A stretch of 64,000 nt of DNA from Bisporella sp. PMI_857 (GCA_021307315.1 JAJSPD010000061.1:62001-126000); one strand, 5' to 3'; numbered from the stretch's first letter, positions 37,466 to 50,157 are shown. The notes: generated by a model not told the origin, from the letters alone. A program made the numbers and translations.

Positions 37466-38300
37466 ATGTCTTCCGCACAGCAATCGGCCTCGTCGAATGC
37501 TCCAGCCGACTATAAGTTCTACAATTCGAAATATAGCAAAATCCACATTCTTACAGGAAACACGTTCGCTATTTAGGAACAAACGTGCAAAACTGCTTTT
37601 ATAGTTGCAAAAGCATGGAACATAGTTATCGGAAAGGAAGAAAAACCAGCACCCGGTCGGGCCGCTTATCAAAACTATTAGCAACGCTTATTAAAAGCAA
37701 TACAGCTAATTAGTAGCTCAGTCGGTACAATGTACCTGAACAAAATCAGCTTATTTGTTACAACTAAAAATCTTTGTGACATGTAAGAAAAGCTAATAAC
37801 TGAAAACCGTGTTTCCGACTTTGTATATCAAAAAAATTTCCTGAATCAATTCTGTAAAGAGTTATAAAACCCTAAAACAAAAAAGCTTCGAATTTATGTC
37901 TATAAGCTAGAGAACTATCGTACTAAGTTGGCCAATACCGAAAATCAGATTTCCGACAATCAGTTAGCGACAAGAATCTTTTAATTTTTCTTTACAAACT
38001 TAACGTGGCAACAAACTAAATTACTCGCAATACAATCGAAACGCGACTTCGCTGGAACCGTGACTTTGCTCGAATTGTATGAAAACGCTCTTTTCGCTCC
38101 ACTTTCAACAGCGACGGCAGCGCTCGCTCGAGGAATTACAAAAGGCAAAGGTCAAAAAAGAAGCAAAAGCCGAGGCCGAGGAAAAGGCAAAGAAAAAGAA
38201 GTCGAAGCCGAGGAAAAAGCCGCCGCGGTAATCGCAGTGATCGTAGTGAGAAAAAATCAACTGAAACACTTGAGAAAATAGGAAAAAATTAATGCTTATT
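37466..38300 (+). pseudogene. Copia gag relic
   Basis: The frame opens with MSSAQQSASSNAPADYKFYN and is soon interrupted by TAG codons where tryptophan is expected (TNF/AI-stop-EQTCK; AYQNY-stop-QRLL). No intact nucleocapsid zinc knuckle was found. Boundaries are approximate. Confidence 0.6.
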
Positions 38301-38999
38301 CTGCAAAAAAAAAGGCTATTACTAAGCTAAATGTAAAGCATACTAAAAAGCTAAAAATCAACACTAAAACAGAAATGACAATATAAAAAAACAGGCAAAT
38401 ATAGTAGTAAACGCAGAAGAAATGCAATACACATATGCTTATATCGCTGAACTTAAGAATAGTAACAGTGATTCTTAAATCAACGCAACTAATCTAGGCC
38501 GGAATAGGCAATAAACTCCGGCGCTACAAAGCACTTCTGTAATCGTGTCGACGATTTCGTATTAGTCAAACGCTGGCTAACGCCGAGGCTAGTACGAATC
38601 GCCGATAGCTCTGAAATTGAAGCTACAAGCTATAAGCAAGTCAATATTCGAACAACAAGCTATAAAACACTTTACTTTTCGGACGTATAGTACACTTCGG
38701 ACTTAAAAAGCAAGCTAATATCACTTTTTGTGCTGAACGACAAAAGTATATCTATACTGCTAAAAAATCGTACTTTAACGGCTTACCGAAAGCACGATAA
38801 AAAAGTAGCATTTACGAAAACGTGTATCAATAGACTGTATTACGTAAATCAGTTTGCGAAAAAAAACGTTTTAACAACTATTGAATCTAAATTCAACTTT
38901 TTTCAACTTTCGACCGGAACTAAAAAGCTATAGCACTTCCGTATAAGCTACGCTAATTATAAACACATAAAAAAGCTTGAAGCTTGTGCCGAAAAAGTA

Positions 39000-41930
39000 T
39001 CGAATACAAAGCGCAATACGCTTGTAGTAGAAAAAACAGTATGCAAGAAATGCTTTGCAAGCCGCATAAAAGAATTATTCAACAAGACTACTAATAATCG
39101 TCAACGAGTCAAAACCAGAAAAATCCACGCGAATATATTAAAAATTAAAACTATAAGTTTCTGCGGATACAAATATTACTTTTTAGTCGTTAATAACGCT
39201 ACACGATATAGCTGGATAGTACTTTTAAAGAACAAGTCAGCTGATAAAGCTGTACTAGTATTCAAACAACTGCTAAAAGAAATACAACTAAAATCAAAAG
39301 AAAAAGTTGTATACGTACAAAGCGACAACAAAACAAGCGAATTTAGTGCTATGTTTAAGAAGCATTGTAAAAAGCTAAAATACAGCTCGAGCTTTTTCAG
39401 CATTCAAGCATTTTTTAATAGCGTAGTAAAGAAATAATAGAAAAAATAAGCAATACAATACGCTTTTTACTGTACTACGCACAACACGACAATAAAGTCT
39501 AAAATTACGCAGCAAAGCACGCTGTGTAGCTTATAAACAGGCTCTTTACTGCAGCATTACTGTACGGAAAATACGAAACAGAAATCCTGTATTAAGTATA
39601 CAAAAGTCGAAAACTTGATTTACAAGCACTGAAAGTATATAGCTGTAAAGCTTACTTAAAAGCAACTTACAAATTTAATCGTTAATATTCGACTTTAAGC
39701 TAAAACAAAAAAACTACATATTTATAAAAATGAAAAGCAACAGACTATAAAAGCTTTTTAACTTAGAAACAAAAAAAAAATAATATCGGCAAATATTAAG
39801 TTTATTAAAAGTTCTTTTTTTAAGTTAACTGAAAAGTTAATAAATTAAAAAAAAAAGCTTTCTAAAACACAAGTTTTGCAAGTAACAATGTACTAGCTAA
39901 ACAGCAACTTTCGGGCGGTACTAAACTAAAAAATACTAAAGTAGTTCTACACATTACAATAGTTTCAAACGAAGCTAAGCGACAAGCTTTTTTTTTTACT
40001 ATTAGCTTCGAAAAAAGCACAACAAACGCCGTAAATAAAACTGAATTAAGCTTATTTAGTAAAGCTGAAACACGCTTACATAATAAAACTGAAACAAGCT
40101 TACTTAGCGATACGGCTACTAGCAGCCGTGTAGTTTTATACAGAACGAAAGCTAAAAAAATATTACGCAAACCTGTGTTTTTTAACGTTATTGTACAGTT
40201 AGTAACAGTAAAAAAACTTGTACAACTAAAAAAAAAAGCTACAGTAAGTGTTTCTGCCGCTTTATTCGAGCTTATTACTGTTGAACATACTTTGTAAAAA
40301 AACGTTTTTGCATAGCATAAAGCAATACGCTCGGAACTACAATCGTTAAAAAACACTAGCATATACAAAATAGTAAAGTTTTCTGTAAGCGAAAAAAAAG
40401 TTATTAAAAGCAAATAAGTACTTAGAAACAAATTCGATTACAAAAAAAATTTAGCAAAACGTAAAGCACGTTTCGTAGTAAAAAGCTACAAGCAAATATA
40501 TAGAATCGACTATTTCGATATATTCGTATCGGTACTGCGATACAATACGCTAAAAGCATTGCTAGCCAAAGCCGCAGAAAAAGATTTAAAAATAGATCAA
40601 CTAAATGTCGACACAGCATTTTTGAATTTTTTACTAAAAAAGAAATTTACATAGAAATACTTGAGTTTTTTTAACTTTTTTACTTTAATACCAACTTGAA
40701 AAAGAAGTGCTTATTATTAGTTAAGTCGCTATATAGATTAAAGCAAGCGTTCAAAAAATAGCTGCTAAAAATTCGAAAATACTTCACGTTAATAAGCTTT
40801 AAAGCGTCGACTATAGACTTTAATTTATTTTACAAAAAAAACACTTATATTCTTTTATTTGTTGATAATATACTAATTATAAGCAGCAGAGCGAACTGCA
40901 ACGCTGCAAAAGCGTTAATAAAGAATAAATAAAACACAAAAACTTAAAAAAGCCAAGCTATTTGTAAGCTTCAATATTGAAAAAAATCGATGTGAAAAAA
41001 CAATTAAAATACACTAAACAATCTACACACAAAAAATTCTTGAAAAGTTCAACTTTTACTAAGCAAACTCAACAAATTTACTTATTTCAGCCGGCACTGT
41101 GCTGAAACGTTTCGACGAATACAACAATAAAGTGAATCGCATAAGCTGGAAAGAAAAAATATCGAAGTCTACCGACAAATTGTAGGATTTTTAATATATT
41201 TATCGAACGAAACCAGATTCGACTTAGGCTACGCTGTAGGCCAGCTAGCTAAGCACATGGCAAATTCTTTATTGCTTTACTTGCAACACGCAAAACAAGT
41301 TTTGCGATATTTGCGAAAAACACTGAACTACGGTATAATTTATAGCTCTAGAACACTTATTACTAAGTCGCCAAACAAATACACGCTGTACTCAGATGCA
41401 ATTTGAGAAACCGAAAAATAGAGTTTCTTTTCAGGCTAGATAATTTTACGCTATAAAAACAGTTTATAAATATTACAACGTTAAAAGTCGACAGCTCAAA
41501 GTTTTTTGGAAGCCGAATTGATAGCTGCAACGAAGCATCAAAAAAAGCCGCATAGCTTAAAAAGCTATCGAACGACTTACGAAAACCTTTCGAGTTATTT
41601 TTACGCTTTACTGTAATAATAAAAAACGATAAAATGATTTACAACTTTAAATTTCACTCTAAAACAAAACATATCGACATTCGCTATCAATACATAAAGA
41701 ATAATATAGTAAAGAAGAATAGACTAGTAATAAAGCATATTGCGGGCAAGAATCAGCCTGCTGACGCATTTACAAAGCAATTGCTAATCGATCAATTCAA
41801 AAAATTCATTTACGAACTGAGAATTTTAAAAGCAAAAAAACCAACACTACTAAAAAGCAAAAAAAGCAAAAAATCGAATGCCAAGAAAGCAATACAACAC
41901 TCAATTCAAAAAAATGAAAACACTTAGAAG
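39000..41930 (+). pseudogene. Copia pol relic: integrase, reverse transcriptase, RNase H
   Basis: Integrase-like text around 39,130-39,400 (NNATRYSWIVLLKNKSADKA). Reverse transcriptase at about 40,430-40,930, with KIDQLNVDTAFLN, LYRLKQAFKK and LFVDN where copia has YVDD. RNase H text around 41,380-41,570 (LYSDA; LEAELIAATKH), and the usual C-terminus at 41,640-41,930 (TKHIDIRYQYIKNN; QPADAFTKQLL). Many in-frame TAG/TAA/TGA codons stand at expected Trp positions, and the active-site Asp is changed to Asn, so it is inactive. Confidence 0.8.
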
Positions 41931-42131
41931 TACTCTTGTACCGTGCTTCAGCTGCAAGCTGATAAATATTGAACTTCCCAAAAGAAAGACGTAAATACTG
42001 CGTATAACGATACGTTACGGGAGTTAATAAGGCCTAAGGATGCTAAGGATGGAATAGCGCTATATAAGTTGTATGGAACTACAACACTATGATTTTCTAT
42101 ACTATTGGATATACTACGACGCTTGGAGGAG

Positions 42132-42315
42132 TGTCAGGAATCGGCTTACGTAAGTAGGCCAAAGAGCTAGAAACATCTTCCCCTCATTTACAGCTCAGAT
42201 CTGTAGATATCATCATTAATGAACAACGCTCATACAAGCCTGTATTTCCATCACCGTGATACCTTTACAGATCCTCTAATTGATTCCTCTTGCCTGATAA
42301 ACCCTATTTCTGACA
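42132..42315 (+). repeat. 3' LTR of the copia element (184 bp)
   Basis: Near-identical to 37262-37445. Preceded by the purine tract 42123-42131 and followed by the GAATG duplication. Confidence 0.95.
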
Positions 42316-42704
42316 GAATGAGATCAACATGATAGATCACGTGAGGCATATTTTCCTCAACAATTTAGATAGTAACAGAGCTGCTGAGCTTTCGAAACAA
42401 TATGTTTACTACAGCGGATACTCCTAAGCCTCCAAAATTACATGGATGACTGCGCTGATACGGGGCTGAATAAGTAGCAGATTAACGTGCTATTTCCTAG
42501 AATCGCTTCTTCAATGCACCAAGAACCTCTCGAGTTCGATCAAAGTACCAATTAATTTAGATTCAAGTATTCTAGGTGAAACATGTAGTCCCCGGTCCTG
42601 CCATGTAATTGGGTTTTATTGCACTATCATTTGTATTTCTAAAGCTTACTCGAATACTTGAAGGCAGGGCAGCCGCCTTAGTTTCTTTCCATTTCTCAAT
42701 TCAT
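42316..42704. other. Intergenic, 3' flank of the ABC transporter gene
   Basis: Begins with the GAATG duplication. Nothing else seen. Confidence 0.6.
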
Positions 42705-45700
42705 TCAACGTCTCAACCAGTTGAAACGACTAGAGAAGGTCAGATTGAATTTCACAATGCCTAATGCAGCCACATACCTTCCAGCGATAAAATAGATGAC
42801 GAACGTACTCCCGCAAAATGCGGCAAAAATTCCAAGATCCCTCCATCGATTCGCAGCACTGAGGCCAAACTGCTCAATGAAAGCATCACCGCCCTTATAG
42901 GGGCAATAAGCACAGGATCTAGTTGAATTTGGGTTCTCGAAATATCCCGTAGCCGTTTCCAAGAACGCACCAGCATACTCCATGCAGGTTTGATTTCCGG
43001 GAAGTGCAAAATATTGAAATTCTCTAGGTTGACATTGCACCCTTAGTCCGCTAAGTTCTGTTTCCATCATGCCTCCCACAAGGTACGTGAAGGGATTAAG
43101 GCGATACAACCAGACTCTCCAGAATATTGGGATGCTGGGTGGCGGTACCGTAACGCCACAGAATAACGAGAAAGTGACCAACAGGAAAGGTGTGAAAAGA
43201 GAAGCAATATATGCCGAGGGCGTCAATGTTGCTACCGCCTGTCCGAGGAGAACAGAAAACATCTCAACCAAGACCACCATTAAGAATTGAAATCCTGCCT
43301 TTTCTGCGATACGGCTGAATCCTGTGGGCAAATAAAGGCATATAAAGAACTAAAATAGACACAGGTCAGCTGCCAAATTCATTCCATCCTTCAACGCCAC
43401 TTACTGCCAAAGAACACAACAGAATTTGAGGTATCTCTGCAATGAACACAGAGAGAAGGAAAACTTCTTTTGGGTACATATTTGAGTTTTTCTCCCTATT
43501 GAAAAGAGCACGGAATAATTCGAATCGAGCCTGAACTTGCGGAAGAATCATCGAAGGTAGTACGGTGAGCTGGAATATGACGAAAACGCGGTATTGGAGA
43601 TCCGATGCCGCGTTTCCGATATTGAGATACGCGAGGCCGGTCAAGAGACCCACTGCAATATGGTTGAAAAGTCGAGTATTGCCGTATTCAGGAGTCCGCC
43701 ACAGCGAAATAGATGCTCTGTGTGAAACTAACCTTAGGCGCATGGCAAGATCCAAAGGCTTTGAACCTTCTTTAGGTGGATCCCTTGACTATACCGCAGA
43801 TTAGCACCTGAAGCAGAAGTCATATTAAAAATGCTTGCTTACTGCCTGATTTGAAGTTTGGAGAATCCTGATCTGCTGGTGCATTTTGCTGCAGTGGCCT
43901 GACTCTATCCAGTAATTATTCCACTTGACTGCTGCTTGCGCTGGGTCTCCATCCTCCGCAAGCACTCTAAGCATGAACTCTGCAATGTTGATATGGGGAG
44001 GGCAAAGTGCACCACGGTCTGCAAAATAGCGCTCCAATTCTGTCGTCGGCCCAAAAAAAATCATTTTACCCTCAGCTAAAAGAAGCAACCTGTCAAAAAG
44101 CTCGAAGATTGCTCCATTGGGCTGATGAATGGTGCATACTATCGCTTGACCAGAGTTCGCAAGCCGACGCAGAAGTCGCAAAATGTCAAGAGCACTCTGT
44201 GAATCGAGACCGCTGGTTGGTTCGTCAAGAAATAGCAGAATTTCAGGTTTAGCTGCTAATTCAACACCAATGCTGAGCTTTTTCCTTTCCTCCACAGACA
44301 AGCCGTGCTGAGTGTTCCCAATCAATGCATCTGAGAAGTCTTCCATTTCGAGAAGTTTGATAACCTCTTCGACATACCTCTCTTTCTCGTCTTGTGGCAC
44401 TGTATATGGCTGACGTAGATATGCTGAGAACCTTAAAGCCTCACGCACAGTTTGGGTTGGCTCCTGAACATCGATCTGTTCGCAATACCCAGCCTGTGTC
44501 CTGAACCAATTACCAATTGGTTGACCATTTGCCGCGATGTCGCCTTTTATAACCCCCGTGGTTTTCCTCGAGCATAGAACGTCTAAAAGTGTTGACTTTC
44601 CAGCTCCAGAAGCTCCCATTAAAGCCATGAGGCAACCTGACTCAACATACCCTGAGATATTGTGGAGTAATTGAAGCTCCCCACGGCCAGTTGAAACACT
44701 ATAGTCTATTGAGTTCCAGAGTAAGTGATGGGCTACCTTAGGAATATCCTCCGAGGAAGAAAAAGCATGCTCCGTCTCTGGCGATGATTTTGAATCGAGA
44801 GTCTCTCCATCCCTCTTTTTGGTCCTCAGAAATGTCTTCATCGAAGCTGCAGAGACTGTGAAAGATACCCATTCCCCAACTAGGGTGTTCAAAATCAGGA
44901 GCCCCACAAAAAACGATACTACAATGCCACCATTTCGTCCTAGGTTTCTGCAGTCATAACTGAAACTTTTCTTCAAGTATTCAACGCCGTCGACAGTAGA
45001 CTGTCCCGATACAGATCCTGGGAGCGTACATATTTGGTAAGCGATATCCTGGTAAGAAGGACCGCTCGGAACCAAATTCGGGAAGTTGCATTGAAGGTGC
45101 AAACCACGGAATTCACTCATCATGATTGAAGAGAAAACGTATGATATGGGGTTGATCCAATAGAACCAACTGACCCAGTCGCTCATGTCCTGAATTGGTA
45201 CGAGATAGCCACTAGTTAACACCATCAAAATGACTATGATGCATGCAAAGCGCATCGCTCCATCAAACGTTTTGGAACATATGCCAATAATCCTGAACGA
45301 GACTGTCATAACTGCTTGAGCTATAATTAGAAACGCGTAGAATATGAAGAATCCCTGAGCGGTGGTTTGGAGACCCGCCATGAAATAGACAATGATAGAG
45401 AAAAGTAATATCTAATTACTGTTAGTCCTACCACTGATTGTATTGTAAGGTGGAGATACCTGAGCAGCCGCCATTGGGATATCAAACAGTATTTGTCCGA
45501 AATAAAGTGCACTTGGGCAGTGAAAGCCAAATGATTTGTGCTTCATTAAAACAGGACGACCAAACATTGTAGTAGGTAGCTCTACAAATGCAGTGAATGC
45601 ATTATACAAAAGGGTTATGAAAATCACTCCCCCACGAGTGAATGCCCCTGATGATGTTTGTGGTAATTGGAAGTATATACTCCCACAAAGCAGTGCAACA

Positions 45701-47286
45701 ATGAGTGAGGTGGCTGTTTGAACTGTTAGACTGAAGTGGTCCTGCAACTTCAAGAAAGCATGGCGTCTGAAATTTAGTATTACTTGTTGCCAGAAAGGTG
45801 CTGAATAGTGTGACTGATTTAAACCCCAAAGATTTCTCCAGGAAGCAGGAATTTGCTGAGAGTCAAACCGTAGTGTTTCACTGTCGGATTTCTCGAGCCA
45901 ATTGTCTATTTTTGTTTTTTCTTCAGAGAAAATAGAGGATTTTTGGAACAACGATGCAAGTGATTCTGTAGTAGGCTGTATGTTTGTGGATTTCGACACT
46001 CGACGTTGATCAACTGAAGCTGTGAGAAAGTCTGGAACAGATTGTCCTTTTGATCTCGTGAAACCCAAATCTTCAAAATACTTCTGTGCTCCCAGAGCTG
46101 GCCCAAAATATATTTGGTATCCATCCTCAAGTAGGAGAACCTTATCAAAACTTTCGTATATAGTGTCAGACGCCTGGTAAAGCGAAACGAAAGTTGTGCT
46201 TTCGTAAACTCTAGTCAAAATTCGCAAAGATCGAACGTAGTCTGTGGCAGAAACAGCGTCCAGGCCCAATGTCGAGTTGTCCCAACAAGAAACGGTTGCG
46301 CCGGAAACCATCATCTCAGCAATCGAGACTCGCTTCCGTTGCCCGCCAGATATACCGCGGATCTGTTCGTTCCCTACCAGAGTATTTTTGACATGTGAGA
46401 GGTTGAAGATTTTCAGTAGCGCGGCGACAACCTCATCTCTGTACTCATGCACCGATTGACCCGGAAGCCGGGCGCCGGATGCTTTTAAATTGACCGCAAA
46501 TTCAAGGGTCTGCTGTACTGTGAGACTTGCGAGATGTGTATCAGCTGGCGCACTGTACACCGTTTCACTGGGAAATAATGACTTGAATTCTTTGGCACTC
46601 ATACCCCCGTATGATATATCGCCGCTGATCTTTGAGTATTCGCTGGTCGAGTTGGCCATGATCTTGAGAAATGTTGAGCATCCACTACCAGGTCGGCCAA
46701 GAACCAGAACCATCTCCCCAGGTTTGACCAGGCCATTGAGATTCTTAAGGATTTGTCTTTGCGGTGAAGACTGTGTGCTTTTTTTAGGCCCCAATTTAGC
46801 ACTCCAGTATTGAAGAGCTTGCTTAGCTCGTTGAAGATTGTGGAGGATCGGGATTCGGCCAATCTCGTGCCTGTTTACAGGCACGAAAACTAAAAGTTGC
46901 TTAAAACATACAGCTAGTAATTAGTGTTAGCAAAATATACTTGCAACAATAAATGATCCTGTTACTGTCTCTCACTCACCAACCTTTGTCTCTTTACTCC
47001 CAATGAGCCTATTTTTCTGGCGAGCCTCTTTCAGAGGCTCTTCTAAGAAGTGCGCTTTCGCCTTTCCTCCGCTCTCCAAGTCCGGTTGTTCATTGATATT
47101 TCGATGGGATAGGGTTGAGGCATGGGAGAGTACGGATATCTGTCTCCTTAACTGATTTATTTCCTCTTCATCATCTTCAACCGCTATATTTGTTCCGTCA
47201 CGCTCTCCAGGAGAAATATTGTCCGCAATTTCTGGCGAGGCGTAAATAGGGACGAGAGGGAGAAGAGTACTGGGATAATGCGACAT
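42705..47286 (-). CDS. PDR-type (ABCG full-size) ABC transporter
   Basis: Exons right to left: 46980-47286, 45460-46889, 43843-45411, 43405-43788, 42778-43349, 42705-42729; 1428 aa, normal for the family. Order NBD-TMD-NBD-TMD. NBD1 has Walker A GRPGSGCSTF, signature GISGGQRKRVSIAE and a Walker B region ending CWDNSTLGLD. NBD2 has GASGAGKSTLLD, the degenerate signature LSVEERKKLS and LLFLDEPTSGLD. Both Walker A variants are the usual asymmetric fungal PDR pair. Plasma-membrane efflux of hydrophobic compounds is likely. In this cluster it could export toxic substrate or intermediates. Two GAGTCAGY sites lie about 200 bp upstream. Confidence 0.93.
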
Positions 47287-47937
47287 AGTATTAAGAATGC
47301 GTAATGCTCCTTTTAAACCCAAAGCCTCTTTCGATAACACAACTGTTCTGAAACTCCAATCTACTTAAGAGAATATCCCCAGGAGCCTTCCGACTCTCAA
47401 CCAGATGCTTAGATTATCCTCCAAGTACAAATTGATTTTTGTGGAACCGCTTTCGTCCTCGCCTCTTCCCGGACCCGCCCTATGGCGAGTCAGTGTAGAG
47501 AGTCAGCATAGCTTCCTCGCCAACCATCATATTCGTTTTCAGAACTATCAATGCGTGTATCGAGGCAGCTTCAGGCCATGTTCCGGATGCACGTGGATGC
47601 GAATATGGATTACCACAATTCTTGGGTTATCAATAGTCGCATTCTATAATAGTCTCGACCGTTTTGCCTATGTGTACTATAATACTGATCAAAGACAATT
47701 GATAATATCACGTATCTAAATGCGGAGGCAAGGCATGGTCAATAAGTCATGTAATATAAATAAATGATATGTAGTAAGCACATGTTATGACACATTAGAT
47801 GGAAGAGATATGGTTATGGATATTACTTTCTTGAGCGCTCTTCCGTTATTTACAGTCTTCTATGCCATCGACTCCACGGATTCACCTGATATTGGGTGCC
47901 TTGGGCCGATGGCTCCTCCCATCAAGAAGTCAGCACG
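47287..47937. promoter_or_regulatory. ABC transporter promoter and 3' end of SDR 1
   Basis: GAGTCAGT (47487-47494) and GAGTCAGC (47500-47507) are 13 bp apart start to start, about 200 bp before the ABC start. GGCGAGTCAGT here is identical over 11 bp to the (inverted) site before the alpha/beta hydrolase. The remainder is the 3' flank of SDR 1. Confidence 0.5.
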
Positions 47938-48888
47938 TTAGTTCAGGTCAATCTTGCCTAGGTCTATACCCGTCGCGTGCTTGATCGCATAGGAGACCTG
48001 ATCCAAGCAATCCGAAGGCACATATGCATCCTCCACCTTGCCCATAACCTCATCGAAATGAGCGATATAGCCTTCCGCAGTTTCTTCCTTTGAATGCCCA
48101 GGGAATGTCACGAAGGATGTTCGCGCAGCCCTTCCACCGCCGACGCTGAAAAGCTCACCAGACACCGGGCACTCATCCGCGGCCAAGGCGCAGACAAAGG
48201 GAGCAACCAAGGCGGTGGGAAAGTATTCGCGTGTGATACGCTTGATAGTTGGCGACAGGTCTGACATTCTCGAAGCTGCTGAGGGGAGAACACCGTTGAT
48301 TTTAATGCCATGCTGGGCTGAAAACTTGCCAAGGTCCCGTGTCATGGCAAAGACGGCTCCTTTGGACGAGCAATACCCCGCATCGCCGCCAGCTCCAAGT
48401 CCATATATCGAATCTGATGAGGTGTTGATAATACGACCAAAACCTTGCTTCTGCATGATGGGGTAAACTGCGCTTAGCATCAGAATTGAGCCCAGCGCCG
48501 CAATCTCCCAGACGCGAGTGAAAGACTGGATATTAACATTATCGTGCGCGCTCATCGCTCCCGCCGTACCGGCGTTATTGACCAAGATATGCACAGTCCC
48601 GAAGTTTGCGACAGCGTCATTGACAATCGCAATGGTTTCAGATTGCTGAGAAATGTCGTGTCCGTCAGCAACTGCTGTCCCACCATTTGCAGTAATCTCG
48701 TCCACCACACTTTGAGCACGCGAAATTGTCCCCCTCATACCATCCAGCGTCCCGCCGTAGTCATTCACTATCACCTTTGCGCCGTATGCCGCCAGAAGCA
48801 AGGCATACTCTCGACCTAATCCGCCGCCGGCTCCTGTAACAATAGCAACCTTGTCGCGCAGAGATGGGAGATTCAGACTTGGAGACAT
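47938..48888 (-). CDS. Short-chain dehydrogenase/reductase, MFE-2-like (SDR 1)
   Basis: Single exon, 316 aa. NAD(P)-binding TGAGGGLG near residue 19, NNAG, then INTSSD and the catalytic YCSSK. The VNDYGGTLDG stretch after the second strand and the long C-terminus resemble the 3-hydroxyacyl-CoA dehydrogenase part of peroxisomal multifunctional enzyme 2. It may oxidise a hydroxy-acyl-CoA or an alcohol released by the pathway. No C-terminal PTS1 is visible. Divergent from SDR 2. Confidence 0.85.
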   Translation of the reverse strand: MSPSLNLPSLRDKVAIVTGAGGGLGREYALLLAAYGAKVIVNDYGGTLDGMRGTISRAQSVVDEITANGGTAVADGHDISQQSETIAIVNDAVANFGTVHILVNNAGTAGAMSAHDNVNIQSFTRVWEIAALGSILMLSAVYPIMQKQGFGRIINTSSDSIYGLGAGGDAGYCSSKGAVFAMTRDLGKFSAQHGIKINGVLPSAASRMSDLSPTIKRITREYFPTALVAPFVCALAADECPVSGELFSVGGGRAARTSFVTFPGHSKEETAEGYIAHFDEVMGKVEDAYVPSDCLDQVSYAIKHATGIDLGKIDLN

Positions 48889-49299
48889 GATGCGTGATAT
48901 GATGGATTAACTACAATACGGACATCTAGAGAAAACTTCAAAGACTCTAAAGATTCCCGGAACTTTACCTACAACAATATGACCATCTCTTTGCATGACC
49001 CGAATGTTGCTTAAGCATGACGAAGCTACAAAAGCCAATCTTTGGTGGGGAGCTGACAGCTACCCCTCTAGTCAGCGAGTTCTGGTCGTTGGAGCGCGAT
49101 CAATTACTGCGCTCTCCACCACAGAACAGTTAACAGTGGCCACCATTTCAAGAGACAATATCGCTCTGAGTGTGTATGGTTTATTATTTACCACTTTTGT
49201 TCCTATATGCTCTGTCATTCTACCTTACTATTTGGCTTGTCACCATCTCACAACATGCTGCAGCTTCAGCCACCAACGCTAGAGGAACTCGTTACAGCG
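48889..49299. promoter_or_regulatory. Divergent promoter of SDR 1 and SDR 2
   Basis: About 410 bp. Contains AGTCAGCGAG at 49070-49079, identical to the 10-mer before BVMO-like gene 1, but with TA instead of GA before GTCA, so it is a weaker match to GAGTCAGC. Confidence 0.4.
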
Positions 49300-50157
49300 A
49301 TGGAGCGCAAGTTGGTCCTTGTCACTGGAGCTGCCAGCGGGATTGGCTATGCCACAGCGGAATTGTTTGCAAAATCAGGAGCGCAGGTTATCATAGTAGA
49401 CCGTGACGAAGGCCTGGGAAGCAAGGCGGCGGAGACCATTGGCCACGGTGCCGTTTTCATTAAGTGCGATGTTACTTCTTGGGAAGATCAAGAGCGGCTT
49501 TTCGCAGAGGCATATTTGATATATGGCAAAATTGACGTTGTTGTCTGCAATGCTGGTATCGACCCTGAGATTATTTTGGCAGGAGACCCCGAAGCCGAGA
49601 AAGTCCGTCAAGCCTCCAACCAGGTTCGGTACAACTTTCTAGCAGATGAAGTTGACGAAGATACCGGGATGGGGCTCAAATGCCCGCCAAATATGATTAT
49701 GGATGTCAATTTTAACGGAGCCATGTACGGAATAAAGCTGTCCGTTCACTATATGAAGAAAAACAAAATTGCTGGTGGCAGGATTGTGATTATGGGATCA
49801 GCTGCTTCGTATATCCCAGTCCCTACACAACCAATATACTGCGCGTCGAAGCATGCTGTACTGGGTCTGGTACGGGGGGTCTCCCAGCGTAGCGATTGTA
49901 TAGAAAACCAAATTTCAATATCGATGGTGGCGCCCTGGTTCACAGTGACCCCAATGACCAGCAGAATAGACCAAAATGTGACCAGGCATGCGCCCGCAAG
50001 CTCTAGCTACGATGTCGCACTTGCCGTTGCAGACCTTGTGGTCAAACCGTTGCAGCATGTCAATGGCAAGTGCATATGGGTCCAGGGACAGACTTACGTA
50101 GAGGTGGAGGAAGTCATTAGAACCTGTGTATCAGGGTTGATATTGAAAGTCACGTAA
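49300..50157 (+). CDS. Short-chain dehydrogenase/reductase (SDR 2)
   Basis: Single exon, 285 aa from MERKLVLVTG. In-frame ATGs at 49207 and 49255 would add 31 or 15 residues; 49300 puts the first beta-strand at the usual place. TGAASGIG cofactor motif, CNAG, MGSAAS and the catalytic YCASK. The overall look is of classical NAD-dependent SDRs (15-hydroxyprostaglandin-dehydrogenase-like). Likely oxidises a secondary alcohol to a ketone or the reverse. Divergent partner of SDR 1. Confidence 0.85.
   Translation: MERKLVLVTGAASGIGYATAELFAKSGAQVIIVDRDEGLGSKAAETIGHGAVFIKCDVTSWEDQERLFAEAYLIYGKIDVVVCNAGIDPEIILAGDPEAEKVRQASNQVRYNFLADEVDEDTGMGLKCPPNMIMDVNFNGAMYGIKLSVHYMKKNKIAGGRIVIMGSAASYIPVPTQPIYCASKHAVLGLVRGVSQRSDCIENQISISMVAPWFTVTPMTSRIDQNVTRHAPASSSYDVALAVADLVVKPLQHVNGKCIWVQGQTYVEVEEVIRTCVSGLILKVT

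Larger units (their letters stand above)
37262..42315 (+). mobile_element. Ty1/copia LTR retrotransposon, degenerate coding region
   Basis: A 5054-bp element bounded by two 184-bp LTRs (TGTCAG...TGACA) and flanked by the 5-bp duplication GAATG (37257-37261 and 42316-42320). Domain order follows copia: gag, integrase, reverse transcriptase, RNase H. A primer-binding site and a purine tract (TTGGAGGAG, 42123-42131) are in place. The interior is extremely A-rich and full of stops, so the copy is not coding-competent, although its LTRs differ at only two positions. It separates BVMO-like gene 1 from the ABC transporter. Confidence 0.93.

Noticed and set aside
39862..40431. 189-codon minus-strand frame inside the copia element
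   Set aside because: A shadow of the A-rich plus strand; its composition (Phe/Leu/Ser) simply reflects antisense poly-A codons.
42705..47286. ABC transporter as several broken half-genes
   Set aside because: All gaps between the frames are explained by five introns with GT-AG borders, giving one 1428-aa protein of normal length.
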